A stretch of 64,000 nt of DNA, taken from Phoenix dactylifera (Eukaryota > Streptophyta > Magnoliopsida > Arecales > Arecaceae). How positions within the stretch are numbered: position 1 is the stretch's first letter; every line of letters starts with the position of its first letter. Both the position numbers and the translations under genes were made by a program. The notes beneath the pieces are model-generated. The model made no database searches and had not been told where the DNA came from. It saw only the letters and a program-made list of their open reading frames with translations. Below are positions 11,056-24,200 of this stretch, piece by piece. The stretch lies in contig NW_024067834.1 of the NCBI RefSeq assembly GCF_009389715.1, positions 186,001 through 250,000 of the forward strand. Reading direction: 5' to 3'.

Positions 11056-11139
11056 GGTTAAGCATACGACTGTTGCAATCCTAGTCCTAGAGACTCTGGG
11101 AATCGCCGTGGGACCGGATCCGTTTCCTTTCACGCAAGT

Positions 11140-12240
11140 AGCTTCGTCGTTCCTGGATTTTTGTGCCTACTCCGTTTAGGCCTCGGAGAGCACGGAAGGC
11201 ACGGGCGGAAAGCGTTCGGCGCAAGTGGAAGGTAATGGTTATGGACGAAGCAACAAAATTTCGGTCCACTAGAGATTCTTGTTGAGTTTCTTTTGGTTTG
11301 TATCACGAGGACTAAGCGTTTCCGGTTTATTTTTTTAATAATTATTGTTATCAAATTTTATTTTTTAGTGAATATTAATTTTTAAATTTAAATAGAAATC
11401 AAATATTTCACTATTTTTGGTGCGGCGTGACGTGAGAAGAGAAAAAATTATAAAATTTCCTATATTTCTTATTTTTTAAATGAAATATTTTTTCAATATT
11501 TTTTAATTTTTATTTTGGCCTTTGTTTTAAATTTTGAGTGCCATTCTAAGATTATAAGTGATGATTTTGTTAGAAGCTCTACAGATTTAAAGCTCCAAAA
11601 ACTTTAATGCCAACGGCAATCCCCAACAGAGATGTAGTTTACTTTGGTCATCATGGATGGCTAAGGCGTCTTAAAACAGTCAACTAGTGAATCATGTGCT
11701 CTTACTTTTATGCATAGAGCACCAGCCACCAACCTCTCATGGCAGTTTTACTTTAACATCCAGGATTCTCGTTTGATTTACAGCTTATAAAATATAACGA
11801 TCATGTCATTATATTTTTAAAAATATACCAACATCTGATTAGCTGAAATTAAAAATATTCAAATATAAAAAAAGACATTAATAAACAGGAAAGTCTAAAA
11901 AACATTGGCTTTATGATTTTTTTTTTGTTTTTTTAACTTCCAACTAAAAGAAGGATGCCGTTCCGCTGAGCTCGGGGGCAGGCCAATCTTAAAGAAAGGG
12001 CAAGATAGATCATCGTGGGCACCTCTGCGGATAAGCACCGAGACGCCACGACAAATAAACCATAGGTTAATTTGACCAGCCTTTAGAACCCAGCGCAGAT
12101 TCACCGAATAGTCGTCGTGTCTATTTGACCCCTTCCATCCGCCGCCGCCGTATGGAGAAGTTTCGGGTCAAAATCCAATCAACGCGCCGTCTGAAGGCCA
12201 AATTTGACCCCTACCCTACAAAACGACGCACGTTCCGGCG
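11140..12240. other. Spacer between divergent small genes
   Basis: AT-rich in 11330-11600 and 11780-11930, with upstream sequence of both small genes at the two ends. No additional gene was recognised. Confidence 0.4.
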
Positions 12241-12273
12241 CTGGAACGGACGCTCTCCATCCGAGCCTTGAAA

Positions 12274-12335
12274 CACGTGTTCATTCATCTCCATTTCCTG
12301 GAAATAAATGGAGCCAATCCTCTCTCCCTATAAAA
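12274..12335 (+). promoter_or_regulatory. G-box and TATA box of the 12447-12701 gene
   Basis: CACGTG at 12274-12279 lies about 50 bp upstream of TATAAAA at 12329-12335, itself about 112 bp before the ATG. The G-box is a common site for bZIP and bHLH factors in stress- and hormone-regulated plant genes. Its function here is inferred from position only. Confidence 0.55.
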
Positions 12336-12446
12336 GCATTCGGGTCGCCCGATGACCATATCATCAACTTTCTCCGGTTGAAGGACTCCTTCCATCAAAA
12401 CCCACCAACCTCCCTCCCCACCAGCACTCCAGACCTTCTCTTCGCC

Positions 12447-12701
12447 ATGGAGAAGCTACTGGCGATGTCTATTCTCAGTTCAACTCCTGTCCACATCTCT
12501 GGAAGCTGGACTACGATGATGCAGAAAGAGAAGGCAAGCGAGGAGAAGGGCAAAGTTGAGAGGGTCGGTAACTACGGGGAAGGGGAGCAGAGACCGGCCA
12601 AGGCCGGAAAGAATCCTCAGAAGAAGAGGAGTACTGGGAGACCAGGCTTTGCACCTGAGTTTGATGGGCTCAACTGCTTCGAGACCTTCATCTCCTACTA
12701 A
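12447..12701 (+). CDS. Small protein with C-terminal FAPEFDGLNCFE motif, unrecognised family
   Basis: Intronless, 84 residues. The ATG at 12447 (MEKLLAMSILSS) was preferred to the upstream in-frame start at 12204 because the first 12 residues are identical to those of the paralogue at 13626-13874 and because the TATA box at 12329 would exclude the upstream codon from the transcript. The middle is charged and low complexity (KASEEKGKVERV, then a Lys/Arg-rich KNPQKKRSTGRPG). The tail FAPEFDGLNCFETFISY matches the other copies. A T-rich 3' flank follows the stop. Function unknown; the single Cys in the conserved tail is present in every copy. Confidence 0.75.
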   Translation: MEKLLAMSILSSTPVHISGSWTTMMQKEKASEEKGKVERVGNYGEGEQRPAKAGKNPQKKRSTGRPGFAPEFDGLNCFETFISY

Positions 12702-13045
12702 ACTTGCTGAAGCCTTCCTATCCTCTTAGCTGAAGTATTAGCGGTGTTCGAGATTTTTTTTTTTATAAATTATGGTTCCTGTTAGGCTGTTACTCTCGTC
12801 TAGTCTTTGTAAAGTTGATCAACAAAGATTTGGGAAACCAATTCTCTTCATTTGTAGTAATAATTGTAATGGAAAAGCTATACGAATGGTGAAATTAAAG
12901 ATTTTTCAGTTCTAGTATTTTCATCTTAAAAGGCGACAGATGTATTCATAATGGCTTTCGGCTTTAAAACCAGTACAAAAACTTGATGTATATAGCAAGA
13001 CGAAAAACTCAGGTCTAGTCCTGTTGCTGCTCTAATTTCCTGTTG

Positions 13046-13072
13046 ACATGGCCGGCAGCTTCTCCATCGCGA
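13046..13072 (-). pseudogene. 5' remnant of another small-family copy
   Basis: On the minus strand, ATGGAGAAGCTGCCGGCCAT starts near 13070 and gives MEKLPAMS, matching the paralogue N-terminus, then hits an in-frame stop after two more codons. No C-terminal part is attached, so this is a broken copy preserving only the start region. Confidence 0.6.
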
Positions 13073-13283
13073 AACAGAGTATCTTGTTGAACATCAACAT
13101 AAGTTCAGACGGAGCTGGTCGTGGCGGAGACCGGCTTCCTTCCTTCCAACTGTTATGGAGAAAGAAGGATCTGGGTGCCCTGTTATTTTCTTTTCCTTTT
13201 TGTTCTCTTTATTTTGTGATTTCTCTTTAATTATTCTTCAGTGCTTTCTCTTTTTCAAGGGATCCCTTTCCCTTCTCGCAAGA

Positions 13284-13790
13284 AAGAACTTTCTATATAA
13301 TTCGAATAATTTTGGGTCTGCCAAACCACTTATTTCCGAACTTCTTGCAAATTAATTGCCTCAGAACTGATCATGGTCAGATATGATATATATGTTTTGT
13401 TCGAGTGAAACATAACCAAATATATGATCGAATGAAATTATATATATATATATATTCGATCCTAAATTCAGTCCAACAATGAAGAAAAAAGAAATCTAAA
13501 GAGATATGTTTGTCATCCTACAGCTTGCTCGTATTACTCTGCCATACATCCTCCAACAGCTTAATCAACGAATAGAACAATCTCCAAAAAAGAGGGGCAC
13601 ACGAACGAATCAGTAGATAGGATAATCAATGAGGAAGAATAGTCTCAAAGCAGTGAAGCCCATCCAACTCCAACGCGAACCGAGGCCTGGACTTCCCCTG
13701 CTGCTGCTGCCGCTGCTCCGACGTGCCGGATTTGACGCTCCCGCCTCTGTTCTCCTCTTCTTTGTTATTCTTCTTCTTCCCGATCCAACC
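13284..13790 (-). repeat. Segmental duplication copy B (partner at 8448-8985)
   Basis: Starts at ACTTTCTATATAATTCGAA, near-collinear with 8448-8985. Copy B retains the complete small gene at its distal end. It lacks about 16 bp (aagggtagtggaatgg region) present in copy A and has a shorter (TA)n and a shorter CTG tract. Confidence 0.85.
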
Positions 13791-13874
13791 GCGAGTGAAC
13801 CATCCGCTAGCCTTCCCATCGCCAAAGAAATCCGGCCCTGAGCTCAGAATTGACATGGCCAGCAGCTTCTCCAT
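13626..13874 (-). CDS. Small protein with C-terminal FALELDGLHCFE motif, unrecognised family
   Basis: Intronless, 82 residues, ATG at 13874 (MEKLLAMSILSSGPDFFGDG). A TATA box (TATAAAA at 13945-13939, minus strand) lies 65 bp upstream. The centre holds a basic-acidic low-complexity stretch (WIGKKKNNKEEENRGGSVK) and a Gln run (QRQQQQ), and the tail is PRFALELDGLHCFETILPH. The 3' half is duplicated at 8448-8985, where it is a pseudogene. Together with the genes at 10687-10956 and 12447-12701 it forms a local family in mixed orientations. Function not recognised. Confidence 0.75.
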   Translation of the reverse strand: MEKLLAMSILSSGPDFFGDGKASGWFTRGWIGKKKNNKEEENRGGSVKSGTSEQRQQQQGKSRPRFALELDGLHCFETILPH

Positions 13875-15034
13875 AACAAACGAATAAAATTGAAAGAGAA
13901 TGACTTGTGCTTGACCAAGGAGGAGGGGGGAGGGGTGCTTTTATAGGATCAGAAGGGGATTCTGAACGGAGAACGAGTCCTAGAATGCCTTCCTTACCAA
14001 GAAGCTGGAGGAATTTAGGTAACCGCGTCCAGGCAAACGGTACGCGTGGGGCCCGACCAAGCGCCTTCTTTTCGAAAGGGCGTCCTGATTGTCTTAAGAA
14101 ACAGGAAGGTGCGTGGAAGCTATATCTTGTTAATGCGTGGGCGGCGTCCGTTCTCTTAACGTAGACGGGTTGGCTGTCAGAAGAACAAATATCTTCTGAC
14201 GGTGCACGCACCAAAGAAAATCTTATGGGCCGGATTTTTCGAATTTCTCTTACCCCGGAAGATCTATCTCTAACTAAAAAAACCACGATATCCATGCGAA
14301 GAATCGAGACCCCATATCTTCTTTTCCTTGCTCCTCCCCAGGCCTCTCTCTGTCCATCCGTTAAGACGTATTCTTCCTCATCCAAATATGTATTGAACTA
14401 ATTTATTAAAAATATATTATTTAAATTTTTTTAATTATTAAAATATAGTATACTAAATATGGCAACTTCAGGTCACCGAGAATTAGATTATTTCGGAATA
14501 AGAATTACGAGTGACCTAAAATTACCTCCGCAATCTCATTTAGATCACCAAACGTTATCTTAATTATGTGGGCTAGTGGCAATATTCGATGCATAAGGAT
14601 TTACCTTTCTAATGCATACACATTGGGGTGAATCATTATTTCAATTTCTCGTAGAATCAAAGTTTCCAAAAATAGCTACCTTCTTTAATTAAAGCCACTT
14701 TCTACGGAAAATAATCCACCGCCGGTCCATCTACCACATCCACTAGTTGATGTTTTGTTGATTTGGAGCTGTAGAAGCTAGCTGAAAATTTTTTCCTAAA
14801 TGAATTTATTGATGTTTCTAAGTCCAAATTGCCTGCCAAATATGGTTTTCAAGTAAATATTTCATAAAAAAGACAATGTGTAATTTTCTTTATAATCTAG
14901 TGAGCGAGAACCATAGGTAATATCATAGGCTTGCCACAATAATAACTAATAAACCCTATAATGGTTTCTTTGTACCAAAAAATTGCATAATATCTTCTAG
15001 AATTTTGAAGCCCATGTAAGCTTATCTTTTATTT
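13875..15034. other. Promoter side of the 13626-13874 gene, then spacer
   Basis: GC-moderate upstream region to about 14400, then AT-rich spacer. The minus-strand open frame at 13807-14385 runs through the TATA box and is not treated as a gene. Confidence 0.45.
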
Positions 15035-15045
15035 TGACCTTCCTT

Positions 15046-15342
15046 CTTGTTCTTTTTTTTTTTTTTGGTACATTGACGGCTCACACTTGACGAGTGTGAA
15101 AACAACCAACAAAATCAAAAAAATAAAATACTGCACAAAGACACAGGTACAACCCTATGGTCTAGCCAAAAAAAAATCTTCCGAGTGATGAGCCGCGAAG
15201 AAAGCAACCCAGTCTGCAGCACTGTTCATCTTCCGATATACGTACGTGGCCTAGTAGGAGTCAGCCTCCTCCAGTACTCTGCGAATATTGTGGAGCAGCG
15301 GTTGGTCCTCGACTAAGCACCCCCATCCCCAGTCCTCTTCTG
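15046..15342 (-). mobile_element. 5'-truncated LINE with 11-bp target-site duplication
   Basis: The direct repeat TGACCTTCCTT at 15035-15045 and 15343-15353 brackets an insert that begins, on the plus strand, with a poly-T run (15053-15067, the poly-A tail of a minus-strand copy). It contains the end of an L1-type RNase H domain: the minus-strand translation at about 15180-15303 reads LLHNIRRVLEEADSY, a stop, then KMNSAADWVAFFAAHHSE. It is a dead-on-arrival insertion truncated at its 5' end. Confidence 0.85.
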
Positions 15343-15353
15343 TGACCTTCCTT

Positions 15354-16495
<1,142 letters not shown>

Positions 16496-18074
16496 ATGGC
16501 ACCGGCCCCAGCGCGCGCTCCCTTCCCCTCCAACCCAACCCTAATCTCACCACCCCGGTCGTCGTCTCCTCTCCATTCTACTGTAAACAACCCGTTCTTG
16601 ATCCCTTCGGCCTCTCTCTCCCTCCGCGGCTACTTCACGAGGCTGGAACCCGCGCACCTCCTCCCGCTCCGGCGGAATCCTGGCATCACTCGCCGCTGCA
16701 CCCCACATACCTCTCCGTTGATCTCCAGCGCCACCTCCGGTAGGCTAATCTCATCTCTCTCTCTCTCGCCCGCTCTCTCTAACGCTTAGAACCCTTGCCT
16801 TGTCGGCAGTACCTTTCTTGCGAGAAGTCGGTCTTGACGAAAGGGAGGCCGCATCTCTCCTCCAGAAGCATCCAGAGCTGGATTCGGCCTCTCCAGAATC
16901 CCTCCACCGTCGCCTATTTTCCCTCCAATGCGTTGGAATCACCGGCCTCGCCCTCCACCGGACTGTGAACCGGCGCCCCGAGACCCTTACCTCGCCGGAG
17001 GTTGGACATTTCCTCGATTTCGTCCGTGAGGAGCTCAAAGGACTCGAACCCTCGAAGCTCGAGCGCCTGCTGGTCTCCGTCCATTCCCAATTCCTTCCGG
17101 ACTTGAGCGCGAAGGTCAGGCTGCTTGTTGATCATGGAATCCCCGGCGACAAGCTGGCGCATGTCCTCAACAATGCGAACATCATGAAGGTCTTCTACGA
17201 GAGACCCATCGAAGGGCTGGAGGCGATGATTGCTTTCCTCAAAGGCTACGGCTGGCCGGAGTTGATCACCCGGCGCCCGCTGCTTCTCAATCTGGATCTC
17301 GAGAGCCAGCTGATCCCGAGGGTCGAATACCTTGCGGATCTCGGAGGGGGCAACAGGGAGGCCACTGGTTTCTTGATCAACAAATGGCCTGTCATCTTAT
17401 CCTACACCGTAGATCACTTCCAATCCCACTTGGAGTTTTGGAGATCCATCGGCCTCACCGACGAAGAGGTCTTCAGGATTGCTCTCGTGCACCCGCATAT
17501 CTTCAGCGTAAGCAAGGAGAGGAAGCTGAAGCCCAGAATTGAATTCCTCGAGCAATGCGAGATGAACGCCGAGGCCATCTTCAAGTTTCTGATCAAGGCC
17601 CCTCTCTTCATCAGCCTCTCCTTCCAAGACAACCTCTCAAAGAAGCTGGCATTCCTTGTGAAGATCGGCTACAGGCACCGAACTAGAGAGCTGGCTTTGG
17701 CGGTGGGTGCGGTGACAAGAACAAGCAGCGAGAACTTGCAGATGGTGATCGACCTCTTCTTCAGCTATGGCTTCTCTTGCGAGGACGTTCTGACCATGAG
17801 CAAGAAGCATCCCCAGGTGTTGCAGTACAACCACGAGTCGCTGGAGAAGAAGATAGAGTTCCTCATCGAGGGGATGGGAAGAGAGGTAGGAGAGCTACTG
17901 ATGTTTCCTGCCTTTCTTGGCTACAAGCTGGATGATCGGATCAAGCATCGCTATGAAGTGAAGAAGAAGACTAGGGGGAAGGGGATGTCGATCAACAAGC
18001 TCCTGAGTGTCTCTAAAACAAGATTTTACTCGAACAAGAACCCTACCGTAACGGACGCCAGTTGTAATCTCTGA
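16496..18074 (+). CDS. mTERF-domain protein, organellar transcription/RNA factor
   Basis: Plant mTERF proteins are nucleus-encoded helical-repeat nucleic-acid-binding proteins of chloroplasts or mitochondria that act in transcription termination, splicing or gene expression. Exon 1 16496-16739 encodes an 81-residue Ser/Pro/Arg-rich leader (MAPAPARAPFPSNPTLISPP) typical of an organelle transit peptide. A 70-bp GT-AG intron (16740-16809) restores frame into exon 2 16810-18074, for 502 residues. The repeats are evident: FLREVGLDEREAASLLQKHP, FLKGYGWPELITRRPLLL, FWRSIGLTDEEVFRIALVHP, FFSYGFSCEDVLTMSKKHPQ and FLGYKLDDRIKHRYEV, each a roughly 30-35 residue hairpin with a conserved Pro. The exon 1 start is preferred to starting inside exon 2 because it supplies the targeting leader. 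It is convergent with COG4, 206 bp between stop codons. The subgroup is not assigned. Confidence 0.88.
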
Positions 18075-18280
18075 TTAACATCTTTTTCTTATTGTTGCAT
18101 TGTTAAACAAATCAAACATGAGGAGCTGGAAATAGATCTTTGGCATCAATTAAATAGAGATTGAAAGAACATTCTGAGTTCCTGGTGTATCATTACATCT
18201 TTTCCAATGAGTAAAGTAAACGAACATAAAATCAAAACGAAAACATCAAAAGAAAATGCAGCAAAAATGAAACTATGAAT

Positions 18281-21200
18281 TTACAACCTGAGAGCAGCGA
18301 TTGATTCAGGTTTGAAGTCAATTCTAAGGCCCAACACCCTTCTCACCTCCGCAGGAGTGAGCAACCATGTCATATGTCCTGCATTCTCCCCCCAGAAGTC
18401 CAAAATTTCAGACACCCTTTCGAAGTTTAGAACGGTCGACATCTGGGAGAGCCGGGCAAATTTGTCTCGAACAGGTCTCTGCGACATCTCCGAGAAATGA
18501 TTAACCAACGCCCTCACCTCCCTATCAAGTTGGAGGCCACCCAGCTGGCTAAATCTTTTCTGCATCATGATGACTTCGAGCCTCTTCACAATGAAATCAA
18601 TCATCAGGTGGACAAACGAGTCATAGTTGTTGGACGTCATCACTGGTTGCAGCCACACCATGTTGGTCTCGACTGCATGAAGAAGCTTTTGCACCCATGG
18701 GTCGTTCACCTCATTTTCCTCGTACTCAGCATCATTAAGCTCATAGCTGATGGTTGCCACGCCGTCCAGCACGGGACGGATGCGGGGCGATACAGTTGCC
18801 ACCAGTTGCTCCAATCCAGCATTCAAGACTTGCTTAAAGACACTGCTTATCTCACCTAGCTCTGATAGACAGGATTTCACCTTTTCTCGATCAACAGGTG
18901 CTGGGAACACCTGATGCAAAATGATTAGAATAAATGAGTAACGCCAAGATTATAGCAATCAACAGGCTTGCAAAAACAAACTTGGTATGAAGAATACGAG
19001 CACATAAGATTTGAATTAAATTCTGAAAAGATAGAGCAGACCGGGCAAATTGCTCGATCAATTATACTTTTGGCCTATTCTTGTAAAAGGATAGAAGCAT
19101 CAGGCAGGACTTGTTTCCCAATAATAGATAAGGATCATTAATCTACTGAAACACACAGAAAAATGTTATGTAAAAGCAACATGAGTTCAATCCTCTGAAG
19201 TTCGAGGCAAGAAATGGTTGTCGACGGCAAATTCATTTTCCTATCAAGATGAGCAAAATCAAAGTATGCACTCATGCACCCAAACATGAACCCATACATG
19301 CATGCACACACGCGCACACACGCACCCATACATGCAGAGAGAGTTCTTTTTAGCAACTGAATTAAAAGCAAGATAGTAATAAAAATCACAGAAATCCACA
19401 AGGAGTTCTTATGCAGTCCAAAGTTTACATTTGTAGGAATGCACATCCATGCAGACGCAATCTATGGCTTAATTGCAAGATTAATACCAATAAGGAGACT
19501 GCAATACAAATTTATGCTCACAATTCTGCTCCATCCATCATTTCCCTATGGAAGTGACTATTGACTCTAGTTCTTTGTATGCTAGCTATGCTATTGCGAA
19601 GTGTCTGAATGCCCAGCCATGATACAAACAGAATGTGGGGAGAAGATACACCCGCAATGGCACGTTGGAGGGATACTGACGTGATTATTAACTTTGAAGT
19701 AAGTCATACGGTTATTAATACAGTCTTCAACAACATCCATGTATAGGTTGCTACAATCCATTTGAGAGGCAAAAGTACAAGATCACCAGCCTCTTTCAAC
19801 CATCCTACATCCCCCTCAGCTAAACCTAAAGTTTCATTTATATTTATATCCCATCAGAAGTCATTATATGGATAGATCGATGAGCATCCAAATATTCCCT
19901 TTTAAGTTGTAAGGATCCCTTAGATAATGATATTAAATAATTCTTCATATCTGCAATGACGTGAAAGAACAGAAATCCATCCTTTTGTTTGGGAAATTCA
20001 GACTGCATAAATTAATCGAACCAGAAACGAGATATATAGAATAATTGAACTAAGAATACCCATATTGCTACCATCAGTTGGCACTGAGACACATTGACAG
20101 AAGAGCTCTTGCATTAGTCCAGAATACAGTCTTTTTTTCCCTGATGGAAGGATACAGTCTTCAATTATTTCAAAGATAAATTAACAATACCTTGAACAAA
20201 TAAAGATATAAATATTCCCAACTCATATTAGCTATTTCATGTCATACAGTCCTCAACTCTCATAACATTTGAAAATTCTATATAAAAGTTGGACCCTGGG
20301 ATCTCCATGTCCACACTGCCATCTTGTAAAACATGCTCAAGACCTTAACATAGGAAGTGATCAATTTGTTTATGATATCAATGTCAGACCTCACCCTCAT
20401 ACCTTACAGACACTTATCAATCCTCATTAGGTGACACTTCATTCATATAGTGAATATGTTATCTGAACTTATTACAGACACTTCATTCATATACTTTCCA
20501 CTTATCAATCCTCTTGAGGTTACCACCATTTTCTTATCATAAAATATCTGATGTCCCCCAACTTCAACTTCTGTTACCATTCTTCAACATAAAGAAAAGG
20601 AATGATTCTGTTCTATAATTGTCCCAAGGAGAAAGGTTATAATTGGTTAAACTCCAACGGTATGTTTCATCAAAGTGGAAAGTACTTTTACTTTATGCCA
20701 ATCCTGCATAAACCTCTCCACTGTATTCTTACACGACAATACTAAAGCCTGAGGTATTTCTTGAAAACTTGATGGCATCAATGAGTCATCTCACCTATTT
20801 TTACCTACTTCAACTCCCTCCTCATTAATCCCTGAAATGTTTCATGAATCACTAAAATAGTGATGGCTGAGAAAGTATACCACCTTCCTATAATTTCTTG
20901 AACTACATTTTGAGAATCTATCAGCAAACATTGACAAAAAATGCTTTGTACTTATCTAAACAATCCTGCTTTCCGAATCAATATTGGCAGCGTATTCTTT
21001 AAGGTCTTACATTTGCCATCAAATTACAAATTTTCCACTTCACAAGTTTGTCATGACTAGCATTGGGACCTCAGCAAATTTTTTCTGAGAAAAACACGTT
21101 TAAGCTTTTCTCTAATACATAGGCAACAATGTCAGCACAAGTATGTAAAAGTCTACAAAAGGGTACTAGGTACCAAGTTCATCATTTTAATGCCATGTTT

Positions 21201-24200
21201 CTTCTTTATCTTAAGAATTACAAACATTATAGTTTGATTAGCTACACTCAAATAAAACCACTTAACTCCACATGCCATTTTATTAAGATACAGGAATCCC
21301 CTGATGATTCATATTCTATTCATCAATGCATAGAACAAGACTTGTTGGTTATGGCCATGATACTTCGTTACTTTGTCTGTTAAATCTCTGTGATATTAAC
21401 ATCCACACCCTTGCAAGCATATGTAAGAAGCATTCGTAATTCTTCCTCATTTTGGCAAACATCCAAGGTTTTTCTAAACAAAGAAAGAAAGAAAGAAAAA
21501 ACTTATCATGGAAAAAAATTTCACTGACAAACCAGGTACAATTTTCCTAGCTTCCCATGCAATTGATATGAAATACTGAAGGACAAGAAGAAAGAAAATA
21601 AATAAATAAAAGAGAAAATACATTGAAATCAAGCAACAATATTTCAGGAATTAGTAAAAATCAAAGGCAAAGATTTCAGATATAGTGCAGTTAAGAACTG
21701 CTTTATGTCCTTCAGTGCGCTCTCTACACTAACCAAGGAGCACTATTTTCCTTTTCAATTACACTGTTTTTATAAAGTAAAGTTTCCTTGGCTAGTAGTT
21801 CAACAGTAATTCTTAGATAGGTGATGCCAATCGGTAGCTACTTGTGAAATTAGCTGAATCCTTTCATGGTGCCTCTCAATTGAGTTCAGCTCTACAAATG
21901 GCTTCATGCTGACAGGACAAAGTCTTGCATGGTGAGAATGATCACAGCAAGCTTAACTGTGATGTTACAATTTGCATTGCCTATGGACAAAGAAAAGAGT
22001 TTAGTCATTGTGCTTTCAGGTCCATGTATGATGATTAAAAGTTTCCTTTGTTAAGAAAATTTGATTTGTCTCCTTTCAGGGTTGTTCTTTGACTTTGTTT
22101 CTTTCAACAAGTAAGGCCCGCTCTTGAATTAAGAACTCTTTAGCTAGGTCATCGTCTTTGTTAAATGCCTATTCCTATTGCTTATGATGAACAGACTTGG
22201 TGATTGTGTGCCGCTCCACTGCATTAGTGCACATGTGACATGCCTGTGGAACAATGAATCTTCACATGCTCATCGTATCAGATATAGGGGAGGAAAGAAG
22301 CTGAACATGAACTGAGCTGACCTTTGTTCGGTTGCATCATCTTATGCAGTGTAACTTAATACTCCTGCATACATATAACAATATAGAGCTAAAAATGCAT
22401 AGTTTGCCTAGTTCTCTACAACATGGCTAAGAAGCCATCACTGAAGCAAGTGATGCCAACCAATTTTGTAAGTCTATTCTAACCATGTTCTTACATATAT
22501 CTTCTCCAATTCTATGTAAGTGTTCAACCCATAATTAAATACTAAAATTGAGAAAGAATAAGGCAGTCAATAAAAGGATGCCAGACTTACCTCTGCACAC
22601 TGCTCCTCGATTTCATGCCGGAGCTTCAGAACATACTCTGCACTCACATCCATATTATTCAAAGCAGTGGCAATCTCTGTCCCGGTCTTCTGCACTCCAA
22701 CACCCCCCAAGAACAACTTCGCACCCAGGTTAGGCTCCCTCATCTTCTCCTGGAGTGCTTCCTGGTACTCATTGCTCAGCAGGTTCATCGCCCCGCTCAG
22801 CACCGCAAACACTGAATTGATACTGGAGGTCGAGATCGCCCTCCTGCAGCAGCTCTGCAGCACATAGAACACATCGTCCACCATTGAGGTCGTGAGGCTA
22901 TCAGGCACGGGCTCGTCGATCTTGATAGCCTTCCTGACATTCTCGACCATGAAGAACTCCTCCAGGATCACATAGAAACCGGTAAGATCCTGCACCACCC
23001 TGTTGAAGCTCCCGCTCCTGAAGGCCTTGGTGGCCCTTGGCCCAAGCTCAGGGTCGATGGAACCGAGTCCCCTGATCTTGGATATCATGAATTCAGTGTA
23101 ATCCTCCCCGAGCTGGGTCAGTGCCAGAATCTCCTCCAGGTACATCTCCACCTCCCTCGGATCAGGGCCTTCGGGGGCTCCGACAGAGAGCAGGTTCTTG
23201 CTGTAGGAGTTGATCTCGGAGGCAAGGCGAGCAAGCTTCCTGAAATCCATGTACTTCTTCAAGATCTGGGTTCCCCGGGAGTCACACTCCTCCTGGAGCT
23301 CGCAGATGCCGTAGACGATCCCGTCCTCGCCGCAGAGGCTCCGGAGGACCTCGTCATTCTCCTCGACGGCGAGGACGATGTCCTTGAAGAGATTGGTGAG
23401 GCAGCCGACGAAGTTGACCTGGTCCTGACCTGGATTAGGGGAGGCGCGACCACTCTGCTGGTCGGCGAGCTCGGTGAGGTGCTCGAACTCGAGGCGGGAT
23501 CGGAGGGCGATGACCTTCTTGAGATAGGAGACGTAGATCTGGAGGCCCTCTTCTTGGAGGCCGAGAGGAGGAAAGATGCCAACGAAGCGGAGGATGGAGG
23601 GGTGGTCCCGCTGGTCGACGGCGGCGGCGAGGCGGCGGCGGACGATGGACTCGAGTTGGCGCTTGCATTCGAGGAGTTGATCGCGGTGGTCGGAGGCGGA
23701 GTCGCGGAAGCGGGCGTCGATCTGGAGGAAGGTCTGGACGAATCGGGCGGCGGACTCGAAGTCCTCGGAGTCGAGGGCGCGGCGGGCGCCATCGAGGCAG
23801 TGGGAGCGCTCGACGATGGCGTCGATGCGAGAGAGAGTGGAGTGGACGCGGGACTGGGCGAGGTCTAGCTCGCGGACCTTTCGGCTGACCTGGTCGGCGA
23901 GGTCGGCGGTGGACCGGACGGAAGAGAAGAGGAGACCGGCTTCGGAGCGGGCTAGGTCGAGAAGGTGGGAGGAGCGGTGGAGGGAGAGGAGGTGGCGGTC
24001 GAGATCGGGGCGCTGGGCAAGGAGGGACTCGAGGCGGACGTCGAGGCTGCGCTGATAGGCGATGCACTCGTGGAGGAGGCGGGTCATGGCGCCCACGTCG
24101 GTGAGAGAGCGTATCTGGGCAAAGGTCTCGGGGCTCCCGAAGTCCACCGAGGAGGACGGGGGTTCGGCCGCCGGATCGGAATCGGAGGGGTCCTTCTCCG

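Noticed and set aside
13807..14385. 192-codon minus-strand frame upstream of the 13626-13874 gene
   Set aside because: It reads through the TATA box and leader of that gene in another frame, with no domain or codon bias.
23259..24067. Long frames in other phases and on the opposite strand of COG4 exon 1
   Set aside because: Shadows of a GC-rich true exon, dominated by Arg/Pro/Ser or Gly/Glu runs.
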